Made by a program: the position numbers and the translations under genes | Notes under the pieces: generated by a model | The model's input: only the letters and a program-made list of their open reading frames with translations | Database searches by the model: none | Told to the model about the DNA's origin: nothing | Shown: positions 37,191-46,766 of the stretch, piece after piece | How positions within the stretch are numbered: position 1 is the stretch's first letter | Layout: every line of letters begins with the position of its first letter | Assembly: GCF_017161325.1 (NCBI RefSeq) | Contig: NZ_CP045670.1 | Coordinates: 124,001-188,000 of the forward strand | Source of the DNA: Treponema pedis | GTDB taxonomy: Bacteria; Spirochaetota; Spirochaetia; Treponematales; Treponemataceae | Direction of reading: 5' to 3' | DNA length: 64,000 nt

Positions 37191-39722
37191 TTATTTAACA
37201 TTTAACTTCAAATAAGGCTTTTTACTCTTATTTGCAACCGTACATGATACCGCCCCTCCTTTTTTTGCGGTACCGAACAAAATCATATCGGTAAGAGGCG
37301 TTACGAATTCATCTTCTACCAAACGAGCGGCATTTCTTGCTCCGAATTCCGGCGAATAACCTTTTTCCGCGAGCAACGGAATAACCTCATTTGAAAGCTC
37401 AAGTTCAATTTCTTTTTCGGCAAGGTGAGTTTTTATTTTTTCCACTTCTTTTTTAACGATTAAGCTCATTACCGGCATGGTAAGCGGACCGAATTTTATA
37501 ACCGCATCGAGCCTGTTTCTGAATTCGGGTGTAAAAGTTTTTTCCACCGCTTCATCTATTGCGGATTCCGAAACGGTATCCCCTCCGAACCCGATAAGCG
37601 GTTTTCCGATTTCCGATGAACCCGCATTGCTTGTCATAATTAAAATAACATTATTAAAACTCGCTTTTCGGCCCTGGTTATCCGTAAGAGTGGCATAATC
37701 CATAATTTGTAAAAGAATATTATAAATATCCCTGTGAGCTTTTTCGATTTCGTCTAAAAGTAAAACGGAGTTGGGCTGTTTACGGACGGATTCGGTTAAA
37801 AGACCTCCGTCTTCAAAGCCGACATAGCCGGGCGGCGAACCTATTAGGCGGCTTACGGTATGTTTTTCCTGATACTCGCTCATATCAAAACGGAGAAGCG
37901 GAACACCGAGTTCTTCGGCAAGGGTTTTTGCAAGTTCCGTTTTGCCTACTCCGGTAGGTCCCACAAATAAAAAGTTTGCAACCGGTTTTTCTTTGGCCCT
38001 AAAGCCCGCTCTTGACCTTTTTACCGCCTTTGTTACGCCCGTAATTGCTTCCGCCTGTCCGAAAATCTTTTTGGAAAGAATTTCTTCAAAGTTTTTGAGC
38101 TTTTCCGTTTCGTTTACCGAAACCGCCTGTTCAGGGATTTTTGCGGTTTTTGCTACAATCTTATCTATATCCGAAACGCTTACTTGAGTAAAACCGTTTT
38201 CGGGGTTTACTGCTTCTTTCGCCTCCGTCTTTTGTAAAAGTTCTTCGGCGGTTTCCGTTTGCGGCACAGTTTTAAATCTTTCTTCCGACAGAGAATGCTC
38301 AAATTTATTTTTATCCGCCCTGATTTTTAAAAGAGCTCCCGCTTCATCTATTAAATCTATTGCCTTGTCCGGTAAAAATCTTTCGCGGATATGAAGTGCC
38401 GAAAGATGAACCGCAGCGCGCAAAACCTCATCGCTATAGCGTACGCGGTGAAAATCCTCATAAGAGCTGCGTAATCCTTGCAGAATTTTTAAAGCTTCGT
38501 CTTCCGACGGTTCTTCTATATCGACCTTTTGAAAGCGGCGTGCAAGGGCCTTATCTTTTAAAAAGTAACGTTCATATTCTTCATAAGTGGTAGCCCCTAT
38601 ACAGCGTATTTTTCCGCCGCTTAAAAGAGGTTTTAACAAATCCGGGGCTTCAATACCGCTGCCGCCGTTTGTATCTATTACAGTGTGAATTTCATCTATA
38701 AACATAATGGAATTTTTTTCAGCTGCAATTTCACGCGCTATATGTTTTAAGCGGTCTTCAAAATCTCCCCTAAATTTGGAACCTGCCATTAAATCGGACA
38801 TACTTACAGCATAAATATTCGCATCTTTTAAAAAAGAAGGAACATTGCCTTCCGCAATTTTTTGAGCAAGACCTTCCGTTATTGCGGTTTTACCGACCCC
38901 CGCACTTCCCACATGAAGTACGTTATTTTTTTGCTTTCTGCATAAAATCTGAATCGTTCTTTCTATTTCTTCCGTTCTGCCTATAAGAGGAGAAAGTAAT
39001 CCCTCTCTTGCTTTTTCCGTTAAATTTACGGTAAACCTTTCAAGAACCGTTTTAGTTTTTTTTCTTCCGCCGCTTTGTCTTGAAAAATTCATATCGTCAT
39101 TTTTTCCGTTACTTTTACCGTTATTTTTTACTTGCCCTTGTATAAAATCCTGAAAGGCTCTTATACTGCGGTCGTTTTCGTGTATTCCTATACCGCCCTC
39201 TATAGTTTCAACTTCGACAAACAGCTGCCCTTCATTTTTTTGACTTGCACATTCAACATAGTTTACATCGGCTTCTCCGTCATCATAGAATTCATCCGTG
39301 CTTAAAAGCTGTAAAAGACGCAGGCGGTTTATTCCCCCCTGTCTCATAAAAAAAGAACAATGGTTTTTATCTTCGTCAAAGAGGCCTACGACAAGGTTGT
39401 TAAAACTTATTATTTTTTTCCCGGAATTTATACAATAATCCACGGCTCTGTCAAATACCGTTTGCAGCCCCAAACTTTGTACGGGCTCATCATTTTTATC
39501 TTGAGGAAAATAAGGGACTTTATTTTTAAGATAATCCATGGTGCTGTCATGCATATAACCTAAATCCGCACCCGAAAGAGTAAAAAGCTCCAATATTTTA
39601 GGGTGGAACATCATAGCCCACAACACATGTTCCGGCGTTACAAACTCATGTTTATGTTTTTTTGCTTCTAAAGTAGCTTCATTAAAAATGGTTTGAACCG
39701 TATCGCTTATCATTAATTTCAT
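37191..39722 (-). CDS. clpA: ClpA, ATPase of the ClpAP protease
   Basis: 843 residues from the ATG that overlaps the clpS stop (ATGA), showing coupling. N-domain (ATLEAKKHKHEFVTPEHVLWA), a linker with a low-complexity segment near residues 185-215, AAA module 1 (HVGSAGVGKTAITEG, MFIDEIHTV), AAA module 2 (GPTGVGKTELAKTLAEE, LLDEIEKAH, LIGSPPGYVGFEDGG). It unfolds proteins for ClpP. A slightly longer start at 39740 is less likely. Immediately downstream of clpS, the N-end-rule adaptor. Confidence 0.95.
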   Translation of the reverse strand: MKLMISDTVQTIFNEATLEAKKHKHEFVTPEHVLWAMMFHPKILELFTLSGADLGYMHDSTMDYLKNKVPYFPQDKNDEPVQSLGLQTVFDRAVDYCINSGKKIISFNNLVVGLFDEDKNHCSFFMRQGGINRLRLLQLLSTDEFYDDGEADVNYVECASQKNEGQLFVEVETIEGGIGIHENDRSIRAFQDFIQGQVKNNGKSNGKNDDMNFSRQSGGRKKTKTVLERFTVNLTEKAREGLLSPLIGRTEEIERTIQILCRKQKNNVLHVGSAGVGKTAITEGLAQKIAEGNVPSFLKDANIYAVSMSDLMAGSKFRGDFEDRLKHIAREIAAEKNSIMFIDEIHTVIDTNGGSGIEAPDLLKPLLSGGKIRCIGATTYEEYERYFLKDKALARRFQKVDIEEPSEDEALKILQGLRSSYEDFHRVRYSDEVLRAAVHLSALHIRERFLPDKAIDLIDEAGALLKIRADKNKFEHSLSEERFKTVPQTETAEELLQKTEAKEAVNPENGFTQVSVSDIDKIVAKTAKIPEQAVSVNETEKLKNFEEILSKKIFGQAEAITGVTKAVKRSRAGFRAKEKPVANFLFVGPTGVGKTELAKTLAEELGVPLLRFDMSEYQEKHTVSRLIGSPPGYVGFEDGGLLTESVRKQPNSVLLLDEIEKAHRDIYNILLQIMDYATLTDNQGRKASFNNVILIMTSNAGSSEIGKPLIGFGGDTVSESAIDEAVEKTFTPEFRNRLDAVIKFGPLTMPVMSLIVKKEVEKIKTHLAEKEIELELSNEVIPLLAEKGYSPEFGARNAARLVEDEFVTPLTDMILFGTAKKGGAVSCTVANKSKKPYLKLNVK

Positions 39723-40024
39723 AGTTTTTCTATCCTGCATTGCAGCGGGAAGCCGTTATTTTTCGCCGCGGTTAATACTTGAAAGCATTTTGTGGTTGCT
39801 ATATCGTAAACATAAACTCCTATAACGGCTTCTCCCGTGTTATGTACCTTCATCATAAGAATTTCCGCCTCTTCAGGAGATTTATTAAAAAGTTCTATAA
39901 GAATAGCTACTACAAAATCCATAGGTGTATAATCATCATTTATAAGAATGATTTTATAATTATCCGGTTCTTTTAATTTTTCCGAAATAATAGTACCTTT
40001 TTGAAGTTGTTTTTTTGCTTCCAT
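39719..40024 (-). CDS. clpS: ClpS adaptor
   Basis: About 101 residues from MEAKKQLQ; a few upstream in-frame codons are possible. It has the ClpS core YKIILINDDYTPMDFVVAIL and the second conserved block EAEILMMKVHNTGEAVIGVY with the substrate-pocket residues. It binds ClpA and delivers N-degron substrates. Its stop overlaps the clpA start by four bases. There is no clear Shine-Dalgarno sequence. A weak TTGTAA-N17-TACTTT ends six bases before the ATG, so this may be another leaderless unit. Confidence 0.92.
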   Translation of the reverse strand: MEAKKQLQKGTIISEKLKEPDNYKIILINDDYTPMDFVVAILIELFNKSPEEAEILMMKVHNTGEAVIGVYVYDIATTKCFQVLTAAKNNGFPLQCRIEKL

Positions 40025-40099
40025 ACATATAAAGTACATCAAAAACGGATATTTTACAAGTAAAATTTAAAATTTATTTTAAAAAAAGTATGAAAAATA

Positions 40100-40128
40100 T
40101 TGGATATTTTACTAAAACGTGATATAAT
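40100..40128 (+). promoter_or_regulatory. Promoter of the DHH gene, leaderless
   Basis: -35 TTGGAT (40100-40105), 17 bases, -10 TATAAT (40123-40128), seven bases, ATG at 40136. This argues against a start at the in-frame TTG at 40100, which is the -35 itself. No Shine-Dalgarno sequence. Confidence 0.6.
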
Positions 40129-40135
40129 GCTCCCT

Positions 40136-41359
40136 ATGAAAGCTGTACAGCCTAATGTAAGCAAGCGCGAAAAAATTATTCCTCTAAGCATTAAAGAAAA
40201 AAATGCCGTTATGGAGCGTATTTTCGATATTATATTTTCCAAGCGTAATTTTTTACTTTTGGGGCACGAATACGCCGATGAGGATTGTATAGCCTCTCTT
40301 GTAGCCTTGGGGCTATTATTAAGGAAATTTTCTAAAGAAGTGTGTATATTTTTGGAAAAACCGATTCCGCCTCAGCTTAATTTTTTTGTAGGTATTTGTA
40401 ATTATAACAAAATTAGAATTTTTACCGAAAAGCTGAAAAAAATAAAAATACCCGATGCCATTTTTATTTTGGATACTCCGAAGCCGGAAATGATTTCGGC
40501 CGGCGGGTACGGAAAGAAGCTTTTAGCTATGCCCGATATACCGAAAATAGAGTTGGACCATCATTTTACGGCAGATGCGGATTATTCGGGAGACCCCGAT
40601 TATAGGCTGACTATGAGAGCCTCAAGTACATGTGAAATAATTGCCCAAATGTGTGTTAAATTGGAAGCCCGCCCTACAGTTTTAAAGCGATACGGAATTG
40701 AAAATCTTTATTCAAGAAATATTGTTCTTGCTATGCTTACGGGAATGATAGGAGATGCGAAATTCGGAAATTATCTTTCCGAACGGCGCGATAAGGCTTT
40801 TTACGATTATTTTTTAAAGAAATTCAATAAGATGTTATCCGATAAATTTTATAAAAACAGCGGTAATATAAGTTCCGTTGAAGAAATTTTAAAAGTTTTG
40901 GAGACCCTTTCTGCAGAAGAAAGCAAAATTTATAAAAAGATTATGGAGCTTTCTTATATTTTTAAAAATGTAGGTGTTATTGTTTTAAATAAAGAAAAAT
41001 CTAATGATATAAATACCTTTATAGAATATACTCAGTTTGTCGGTGTCGTAAAAATGGCTACCGATGCCGTTGCCGATAAAGCTCACGGATTGGGGCTTTC
41101 GGTATATTTTGACCCTCCGGAAATTTCCGATAAAATTCAATTTAGGCTCAGAGCCTCGGAAGAAGTTAAGGGAATAGATTTACGACCGATTTTGACCGAA
41201 TTGAAAATTATGGACGGAGGAGGGCACCCCGGAGCTATAGGCTTCAGGTTTTCGGTTTCCGAAATACCGGATTTGGATGCATATATTAAAGTTTTAACGG
41301 AAAAAGCCCAACTTCTTCTTTCAAATTCGCATATCAACAATGAACAATCAAAAAAATAA
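40136..41359 (+). CDS. DHH-family phosphoesterase (NrnA-like)
   Basis: 407 residues. The DHH domain has LLGHEYADEDCIASLVALG (a variant of the HxxPDxD motif), IFILDTPKPE and the hallmark ELDHHFTAD. The DHHA1 domain has MDGGGHPGAIGF near the C-terminus. Relatives degrade nano-RNA, pAp or cyclic dinucleotide products. The first motif carries Glu-Tyr-Ala where many have xxPD, so metal binding may differ a little. Overlaps queH by 20 bases. Confidence 0.85.
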   Translation: MKAVQPNVSKREKIIPLSIKEKNAVMERIFDIIFSKRNFLLLGHEYADEDCIASLVALGLLLRKFSKEVCIFLEKPIPPQLNFFVGICNYNKIRIFTEKLKKIKIPDAIFILDTPKPEMISAGGYGKKLLAMPDIPKIELDHHFTADADYSGDPDYRLTMRASSTCEIIAQMCVKLEARPTVLKRYGIENLYSRNIVLAMLTGMIGDAKFGNYLSERRDKAFYDYFLKKFNKMLSDKFYKNSGNISSVEEILKVLETLSAEESKIYKKIMELSYIFKNVGVIVLNKEKSNDINTFIEYTQFVGVVKMATDAVADKAHGLGLSVYFDPPEISDKIQFRLRASEEVKGIDLRPILTELKIMDGGGHPGAIGFRFSVSEIPDLDAYIKVLTEKAQLLLSNSHINNEQSKK

Positions 41360-42050
41360 TTTCGATAAGCAAATGCAAGACGTTATTTTAAATTTACCTC
41401 CGCGAGAAAACCCGTATTCCGTTCTTTTACATTCGTGCTGCGCTCCGTGCAGTTCTTCGGCTATATTGAAACTGGCCTGTTTTTTTAAAATAACGGTTTT
41501 TTATTATAACCCCAATATAGATACCGCCGAAGAATATTTTAAGCGGGCGGAAGAGCAAAAACATCTTATTTCGGTTTATAATAATGAAAAACAAATTTAT
41601 AATAATAAATTTCCGATATCCGTAATTGAAGAAAAATATTTTCCCGAGGAATTTTTTGAAGTTTCAAAAGGCTTGGAAAATTGTGCCGAAGGAGGTGAAA
41701 GATGTATGCGCTGCTATTTTTTACGCATAAAAAAAACCGCAAAAAGAGCGGAGGCGGAAGGTTTTGACTTTTTTACTACAACTCTTTCTTTAAGCCCTTT
41801 AAAGAATGCCGAAAAAATAAATGCTATAGGTTTTTCTCTTTCAAGTGAAAAATCCCGTTGGCTTCCTTGCGATTTTAAAAAGCGTAACGGCTATCTTGAT
41901 TCCGTTAAATTAAGTAAAGAACTAGGTTCTTTATCGTCAAGTATTATTGGCGGCTGTATTTACTTACCAAACCGCAAGAAAATTTTAAAGTGTGATTTTT
42001 ATCGGAAAGCATTTGTAAGTATGGGAATTTTCCTCCTTCCATACTTATAA
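41340..42050 (+). CDS. queH: Epoxyqueuosine reductase QueH (DUF208)
   Basis: 236 residues. It has the QueH cysteine start LLHSCCAPCSSSAI, YYNPNID, the second metal and cluster region CAEGGERCMRCYFLRIKKTA, and FTTTLSLSPLKNAEKIN. Converts epoxyqueuosine to queuosine in tRNA, using Fe-S chemistry, as a non-orthologous replacement for QueG. It is translationally linked to the DHH gene by a 20-base overlap. Confidence 0.88.
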   Translation: MNNQKNNFDKQMQDVILNLPPRENPYSVLLHSCCAPCSSSAILKLACFFKITVFYYNPNIDTAEEYFKRAEEQKHLISVYNNEKQIYNNKFPISVIEEKYFPEEFFEVSKGLENCAEGGERCMRCYFLRIKKTAKRAEAEGFDFFTTTLSLSPLKNAEKINAIGFSLSSEKSRWLPCDFKKRNGYLDSVKLSKELGSLSSSIIGGCIYLPNRKKILKCDFYRKAFVSMGIFLLPYL

Positions 42051-42098
42051 TAAAAATTGGAAATATAAACGTATATACGGTTTATATATTTTTATAAA

Positions 42099-42644
42099 AT
42101 GTTTAAAAACAATTATTATCTGAAATTTTGTATTCTCTTTTTCGTTGTATTATTTGCTGCGGGTTTTATAAAATCCTTTATTTTCGATGTAAAGCTCGTA
42201 AAAGGAAAGTCTATGGAGCCTGTTTTAAAAGACGGCGATTTTATTTTTATTTTTAAGGCCGCTTACGGAATAAAGTTGCCGTGGGGTAATTCTTATCTTT
42301 TGCGTTGGGCGGAACCCGCCATAAACGACCTTATTCTTTATGTAAAAGACGGTCATTTTACCGTCAAGCGTTGTGCGGGAACGGCCTATTTACCTATAGA
42401 ATTTTATAAAGGTTTAGGGTATAATAACGAGCTTTTTTATACGGTAACTACGGGCGGGAAAACAATTGAGCTTACAGCCGTACAGTTCAGAAATTTAGGC
42501 GGTATGGCGGATAAGCAAAAGCAAGTTATTCCGAAAGGATATATTTTGGCGCTTGGCGATAATCTTGAAGCTTCTTACGATTCTCGGGATTACGGATTTA
42601 TTTTTATCGGCAGCATTTACGGTAAGGTTTTATTATGGAAGTGA
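42099..42644 (+). CDS. lepB: Signal peptidase I
   Basis: 181 residues. One N-terminal membrane helix (residues 8-27), the catalytic serine in VKGKSMEPVLKDGDF, the lysine in FTVKRCAGT, and the box LGDNLEASYDSRDYGFI. Cleaves exported preproteins outside the inner membrane. It overlaps the PBP start by ten bases. No Shine-Dalgarno sequence is seen before the ATG; TATATT lies eight bases upstream but with no good -35. Confidence 0.9.
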   Translation: MFKNNYYLKFCILFFVVLFAAGFIKSFIFDVKLVKGKSMEPVLKDGDFIFIFKAAYGIKLPWGNSYLLRWAEPAINDLILYVKDGHFTVKRCAGTAYLPIEFYKGLGYNNELFYTVTTGGKTIELTAVQFRNLGGMADKQKQVIPKGYILALGDNLEASYDSRDYGFIFIGSIYGKVLLWK

Positions 42645-44493
42645 ATAAATTTATTTCTAAGTACAGATTTTTATTTTTTATAACCTGTGTTGCTATTTTT
42701 ATTGTGCTGCTTCTTTTTCAATTTGCAAAGTTTATGGTTATGCGGGAAGCTGAAACCGTTCTTCCTAAAATCATAACGGAGCGCGGAACAATTTACGACC
42801 GTAATCAAAAAATTCTTGCAGTGCAAACAACATTTTACAATCTTTATGCGGATAAAACTTTAATAAAAAATATTGCAGAATGTGCGGGTATTTTATCTCC
42901 CGTTTTACAACAACCTGAGTCCGACATTATAGATAAAATTCAAAACTCCAAATCAAATTTTTTATATTTGAAAAAACGTATGAGCGAAAGCGAAAAGGAC
43001 GTGATAAAAACTGCCTTGGATTCCGCGAAAATCGAAGGACTCGGATTTGAGCCTTTGTTTAATCGTACTTATCCAGAAAATAAACTTGCTTCGACTGCGG
43101 TAGGTTTTTTGGGCGATGACGGCCGCGGAAAAACAGGCATTGAGTATTCGCTTCAAAATATCCTTTCTCCTCCTTCCGATACCGTAGGTTATACCGGTAA
43201 AGGCTATGATGTTTTTTTAAGCATAGACGGAAATATTCAATATATGCTTGAAAAAATTACGGCAAAAACTATGGAAGAAACCCGTGCCGAATCCGCTATG
43301 TTTATTGCTGCGGACGCAAAGACGGGAGAAATTCTTGCCTATGTTAATGAGCCTTCGGCTCCGCTTGCGACTTTTACCGAAAGTACGGCAACTGAAAGGT
43401 TTGACCGTCCTGCAAATTATGTATATGAGCCCGGCTCGGTTTTTAAGATTTTTCAATGGCGGCTTTTTTAGAATTAGGTTCGACTTATGACGGGGAACGT
43501 TTTACATGCGATGCCCGTTTTGAGTTTAATAAAGAAAATGTAAAGCCCATTACTTGTTTAAAAACACACGGTAATGTTACTCCGCGGGATATAATAAGTC
43601 TTTCATGTAATGACGGCACCGCTCAAATTGCTGATGTAACGGCTAAAGATGAGTTTTTCGGAAAAATACGCGAATTCGGTTTCGGCTCCAAAACGAATTT
43701 GGAGTTGCCCGGTGAAACTCAGGGCTTACTTTCCGAGCCTAAATATTGGTCCGTGCGTACAAAACATACTATAGCTATAGGGCAGGAAATAGGCGTTTCT
43801 TCATTGCAAATAGTAAAGGCTGCAACGGCTTTTACAAACGGAGGTTCCACCTTACAACTTTCCCTTATTTCCAAGATTACGGATAAAGAAGGAAATGCGG
43901 TTTATCTTCATAAACCTAAATATTTAAATAAGGTTATTTCGGAAAAAAATGCAAAACTTATTTTAAGTTATATGCAGACCGGCTCAATTGAAGGTATAGC
44001 ATGGCGGGCATCGATTAACGGTGTTCCGATTGCGGTAAAAACCGGTACCGCCCAAATGGCAAATGAAAAAGGCGGAGGTTACAGTAAAACGGATTTTATT
44101 TCAAGCTGTATAGGTATATTTCCTGCCGATGACCCTAAAATAATTTTGTACGCCGTTATCGTAAAACCGGTAGGTCAAATTTACGGCTCTATTCTTGCCG
44201 CCCCTGCAATTTCTCAAGCTTCAAACGACATAATAGATTATTTGGGACTTGCACGCGAAAATGCTCCTACGGTAGAACATACGGGCCATGTTCCTATAAG
44301 CGAGACAAAACCTATAGTTTTAAAAGATTATATGCCCGATTTGATAGGAGTGCCGAAAAAGTTATTGTTGGATTTGGTTTTACAAACTCGGTATAACGTA
44401 AAAATAAACGGAGACGGTTATGTGGTTTCCCAAGACCCTCCCGCAGGAACTCCGCTTAAAAAAGGAATGAAAATAGAGCTTAACTTAAAATAA
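42635..44493 (+). pseudogene. Class B penicillin-binding protein (FtsI-like) with PASTA domain, single frameshift
   Basis: Transpeptidase of cell division or elongation, 619 residues if restored. N-terminal membrane helix, dimerisation domain (ITERGTIYDRNQKILAVQ), then the SxxK active site in YEPGSVFKIF. The frame breaks three codons later: T5 at 43449-43453 should be T6, giving KIFSMAAFLELGSTYDG. The second piece has SLSCNDG (SxN), the KTGTAQ motif and a single C-terminal PASTA-like domain (DYMPDLIGVPKK, VVSQDPPAGTPLKKG). Because such enzymes are usually essential, a sequencing error is likely unless a paralog exists. Overlaps lepB. Confidence 0.85.
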
Positions 44494-44581
44494 AAAATTT
44501 GCTATAATGTGCTTAAGTATTAAAACATGTAAGCCGAAAAGTATAAGGCATTTCCAAGCGGTAAAGACCGCTTATTTTACG

Positions 44582-44600
44582 GCGGATACAATCCGCTTTT
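44582..44600 (+). terminator. Rho-independent terminator after the PBP gene
   Basis: GCGGAT-ACA-ATCCGC followed by TTTT. A second small hairpin AAGCGGT-AAAG-ACCGCTT (44556-44573) lies just upstream. Both precede the zinc-ribbon gene. Confidence 0.6.
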
Positions 44601-44656
44601 AAAACTTTTTCAAGGAATAAACGTTTTCTTATAAAGGTTTTTATGGAGGATTTTTT

Positions 44657-44881
44657 ATGAAATGTAAGTATTGCAATAAGGATGTAAAACCTGTAGGCAA
44701 CAATTTGGAAACGGTAAACGGCGTGTATTGTGAAGCAAACACCACTCACAAACATGCTTTATTATCTGACGGTGTTCATTGTGTTTTTTGCGGACGTGAA
44801 ACGAAAAAACTGGGAGACAGAATTGTTACTTCTTACGGAGTGCGCTGTCCGGCTTCTCCGTCCGGAAAACACGTTTTATAA
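44657..44881 (+). CDS. Small double zinc-ribbon protein
   Basis: 74 residues with two similar halves, each beginning with a CxxC pair (CKYCNKDV and CVFCGRET) and continuing into a VxxxxGVxC segment (VNGVYCEANTTHKH, SYGVRCPASPSGKH). The halves look like an internal duplication of a four-ligand metal knuckle in which a second Cys and a His could complete the site. GGAGG precedes the ATG. Function unknown; nucleic-acid or protein binding is only a guess. Confidence 0.75.
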   Translation: MKCKYCNKDVKPVGNNLETVNGVYCEANTTHKHALLSDGVHCVFCGRETKKLGDRIVTSYGVRCPASPSGKHVL

Positions 44882-44906
44882 TTTTCCGCTGTAGAGATTA
44901 CCCGCT

Positions 44907-46766
44907 TTGAAATTTTTATCGGCCGACTCGCATTTAAAAAAAAATCTTTTTGAAAACGCTTTTTTATTTTCAAAAAGATTTCCCGCGTTGGCAGATACTA
45001 TGCATCTTAATTCCGAAAGCGGTATTGAAAACATAATTTCTCTTATTCCTGAAAATTATTCTTTACAAGAATCCAAACTTACTGTTCAAAACGGTCCCGT
45101 TTATACTGCATGTGTAAGCGGGAAATTTATTCACTCCAAATATAATCCCCTGCGGGAAGCCGAACAATCATTAGTTTCGGAGTTTTTTAAACATAAAGAA
45201 ACGGAAACGTCTTGTGTTTTTTACGGATTGGGTTTAGGCTATCTTCCTGAAATTTATGCCGAACGAAGAAAGAATGCGGAGCTTGTTGTTATTGAACCGG
45301 ATATATTTTTATTTTTGCTTTTTTTAGCGAGCCGACCTCTTACTTCTTTTTTTAATCATAAAAAACTTATTTTGATTATAGGTGCATATCCCAACGAAGT
45401 TGTAAATTTTTTTGAAAATTATTCAAACTCCCTCACTCCGGTTTTTATGCAATCTTCCGTTATGGAAGTAAATTCTTCATGGTTTTCGGAATTGGAAATT
45501 TTACAAAAACGTAATAAACAAAAAAATGAACTGAATAAAAATACGCTGAAAAAATTCGGAAAACTTTGGGCAAAAAATTTTTTTAAAAATTTACCGCAGC
45601 TTGAAAAATGTATAAACGTCTCGGAATTCAAAAACCGTTTTACGGATTGTTCGGCTTTAATTATTGCTGCTGGTCCCGGGTTAAACCGTATACTTGAGCT
45701 TATAAAAAAAAATGAAGATAAATTGCTCGTTATCGCCGCCGATACCGCCGTACGCGCATGTTTAAAGGCGGGTATTACTCCGGATTTTATTTTGCTCATG
45801 GACGGGCAATATTGGAACTATCTTCATCTTGCGGATATTGATATAAGTTCATCGATTTTGGTTACCGAACTTGCAGTTTATCCTGCGGTTTTTAGACTTA
45901 AAGTAAGGGCAACCGTTTTGGCAAGTTCGGTTTTCCCGCTTGCACAGCATATTGAAAAAGAAATAGGAAATATGGGAAAGATAATTACGGGAGGCTCCGT
46001 AGCTACGGCTTGTTGGGATTTTGCAAGAAATCTAGGCGTTAAAGAAATTATTTGTGCCGGACTGGACTTATCTTTTCCGGAATTTCAAACTCATTTTAAA
46101 GGAAGCCGTTTTGAAGAAGACAGCAATAAAAATTCCTTTAAATTAAAAACCGCAGAAGCGGCATCTCATTTTGCCGTTTATTCGGCAAAACCCGAATTAA
46201 ATGAAGGTTATAACGGAAAAATTTTAACCGATATAAGAATGAAAATGTATGCATGGTGGTTTGAAAGTAAAATTGCGGAATTCCCTGAAATTAAAACCTT
46301 TAATCTTGCTCCTAAAGGTTTAAAAATTCCTAATATGCCCGCTATTTCAGAAAAAGAATTTTCCGAAAAAATTAAAACTTATCTTTGTTCTTTAAATTTA
46401 AAACAAAAAAGAATAGATAAGATTATACAAAGTGCAAGCTCCTTTGATGTTAAAGGTAAATTAAAAAATATTTTACGGAATTTACAAAATGAATTACTTG
46501 AAGTTGAGCATACGGTTTCCTGCGCTTCGTCACTTTATGCATTATGTACAAACGATTTGGAAAATAAAAAACACAATAATAATTCTAAAAATACGGATTC
46601 ATATTTAAAAGAATTAAATTTGCTTAACGAAAAATTAAAAAATAACAAACTTAATAAGGTAATAGGTTTCGACCTTTTATTAAATGAAGGCGGTCAAAAT
46701 GAAGTTTATTCGTATATTTTAGAAAGCATTAAAAATTTACAAAAAAGTTTAAAAGCGTTTTTCTAA
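44907..46766 (+). CDS. DUF115 / Maf-type protein (motility-associated glycosyltransferase-like)
   Basis: 619 residues, starting at TTG after GTAGAG (weak ribosome site). The central DUF115 (MptE-like) region is clear: ALIIAAGPGLNRILELI, VIAADTAVRACLKAGITPDF, ITGGSVATACWDFARNLG and ICAGLDLSF. A helical C-terminus follows. Family members (Maf, also called MAF_flag10) modify flagellins with nonulosonic or related sugars in several bacteria. Treponemal flagellins are glycosylated, so flagellin modification is plausible. Converges with the methyltransferase gene, overlapping by 18 bases. Confidence 0.78.
   Translation: MKFLSADSHLKKNLFENAFLFSKRFPALADTMHLNSESGIENIISLIPENYSLQESKLTVQNGPVYTACVSGKFIHSKYNPLREAEQSLVSEFFKHKETETSCVFYGLGLGYLPEIYAERRKNAELVVIEPDIFLFLLFLASRPLTSFFNHKKLILIIGAYPNEVVNFFENYSNSLTPVFMQSSVMEVNSSWFSELEILQKRNKQKNELNKNTLKKFGKLWAKNFFKNLPQLEKCINVSEFKNRFTDCSALIIAAGPGLNRILELIKKNEDKLLVIAADTAVRACLKAGITPDFILLMDGQYWNYLHLADIDISSSILVTELAVYPAVFRLKVRATVLASSVFPLAQHIEKEIGNMGKIITGGSVATACWDFARNLGVKEIICAGLDLSFPEFQTHFKGSRFEEDSNKNSFKLKTAEAASHFAVYSAKPELNEGYNGKILTDIRMKMYAWWFESKIAEFPEIKTFNLAPKGLKIPNMPAISEKEFSEKIKTYLCSLNLKQKRIDKIIQSASSFDVKGKLKNILRNLQNELLEVEHTVSCASSLYALCTNDLENKKHNNNSKNTDSYLKELNLLNEKLKNNKLNKVIGFDLLLNEGGQNEVYSYILESIKNLQKSLKAFF

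Noticed and set aside
42017-42046. Inverted repeat AAGTATGG/CCATACTT at the end of queH as a terminator
   Set aside because: It overlaps the stop codon and has no T-run on the plus strand; lepB follows closely.
42085-42098. Leaderless promoter for lepB
   Set aside because: A TATATT lies eight bases before the ATG, but there is no acceptable -35 at 16-18 bases, so it was left out of the leaderless set.
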